Source: Desulfocapsa sp.
GTDB lineage: Bacteria; Desulfobacterota; Desulfobulbia; Desulfobulbales; Desulfocapsaceae
Direction: 5' to 3'
Assembly: GCA_020717935.1 (NCBI GenBank)
Contig: DYDK01000133.1
Span: 1 to 5,117 of the forward strand
Length of the DNA: 5,117 nt
A program made the translations under genes and the position numbers. Below are positions 5,061-5,117 of the stretch, in pieces (positions within the stretch are counted from its first letter, which is position 1; each line of letters opens with the position of its first letter). A model generated the notes under the pieces. The model worked only from the letters and a program-made list of their open reading frames with translations. It did no database searches and was not told the origin of the DNA.

Positions 5061-5117
5061 AGTACATGGTTGTTTTTGGTGTTTTTTACCGTTTTTTAAA
5101 CGCACCTATCCTGTACT
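5061..5117. repeat. Nested inverted repeat with phased T-tracts at the right edge
   Basis: AGTACA (5061-5066) plus GG (5068-5069) pairs with CC (5110-5111) plus TGTACT (5112-5117), with one bulged T. Inside it GGTG (5078-5081) pairs with CACC (5103-5106). Between the arms, T-tracts at 5073-5077, 5082-5087 and 5092-5097 repeat at about one helical turn. The structure reaches the last base of the window and may continue beyond it. Confidence 0.4.

Larger units (their letters stand above)
4724..5117. other. Non-coding region upstream of ybeY, no gene recognised
   Basis: These 394 bases contain no frame on either strand that resembles a known protein or has a convincing ribosome binding site. 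What they do hold is structure: a hairpin near the ybeY start, a long inverted repeat, a second hairpin flanked by a duplicated 13-mer, and phased T-tracts within a nested inverted repeat at the right edge. The region could be a long 5' leader for ybeY-pdxJ, an unrecognised small RNA, or decayed mobile DNA. The sequence alone does not decide between these. Confidence 0.6.

Noticed and set aside
1..5117. CRISPR arrays, tRNA or rRNA genes, insertion sequences, phage genes or a toxin-antitoxin pair.
   Set aside because: No regularly spaced direct repeats, no cloverleaf or rRNA signatures and no transposase or integrase motifs were found.

Overview
The window looks like a compact chromosomal segment from a Gram-negative proteobacterium of moderate GC content. 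It carries housekeeping and transport genes: RNase D, the two permeases of a Yej-type oligopeptide/microcin C importer, and YbeY joined to PdxJ. The gene set and the ybeY next to pdxJ arrangement would fit a Desulfobacterota-like (deltaproteobacterial) genome. That placement is an inference; nothing in the sequence fixes the taxon.

Layout from left to right. Positions 1-147 are mostly intergenic. A probable leftward gene starts at 24 behind a good Shine-Dalgarno and runs off the window edge; an inverted repeat could fold over its start codon. Positions 148-1242 (minus) encode RNase D (rnd). Positions 1243-1400 are a divergent promoter region. Positions 1401-3516 (plus) hold yejB and yejE, tightly coupled, with the yejE ribosome binding site overlapping the yejB stop. 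Seven bases after the yejE stop, and convergent with it, the minus strand carries one uninterrupted 399-codon frame (3524-4723). It joins a complete YbeY (rRNA maturation endoribonuclease) to a complete PdxJ (pyridoxine 5'-phosphate synthase). The PdxJ half keeps its own start codon and a strong ribosome binding site inside the frame, so one long product, a separate PdxJ, or both are possible. Positions 4724-5117 have no recognisable gene. They contain several inverted repeats, a duplicated 13-mer and a run of helically phased T-tracts.

How the genes relate. yejB and yejE encode only the membrane channel of an ABC importer. The substrate-binding protein (YejA) and the ATPase (YejF) are not beside them, because the flanking genes are convergent or divergent and unrelated. 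The channel must depend on components encoded elsewhere. RNase D and YbeY both act on stable RNA; PdxJ makes the vitamin B6 skeleton. No mobile element, CRISPR array, tRNA or rRNA gene was recognised.

The observations most worth checking are the YbeY-PdxJ fusion with a retained internal start, the isolated yejBE pair, and the structured non-coding region upstream of ybeY.
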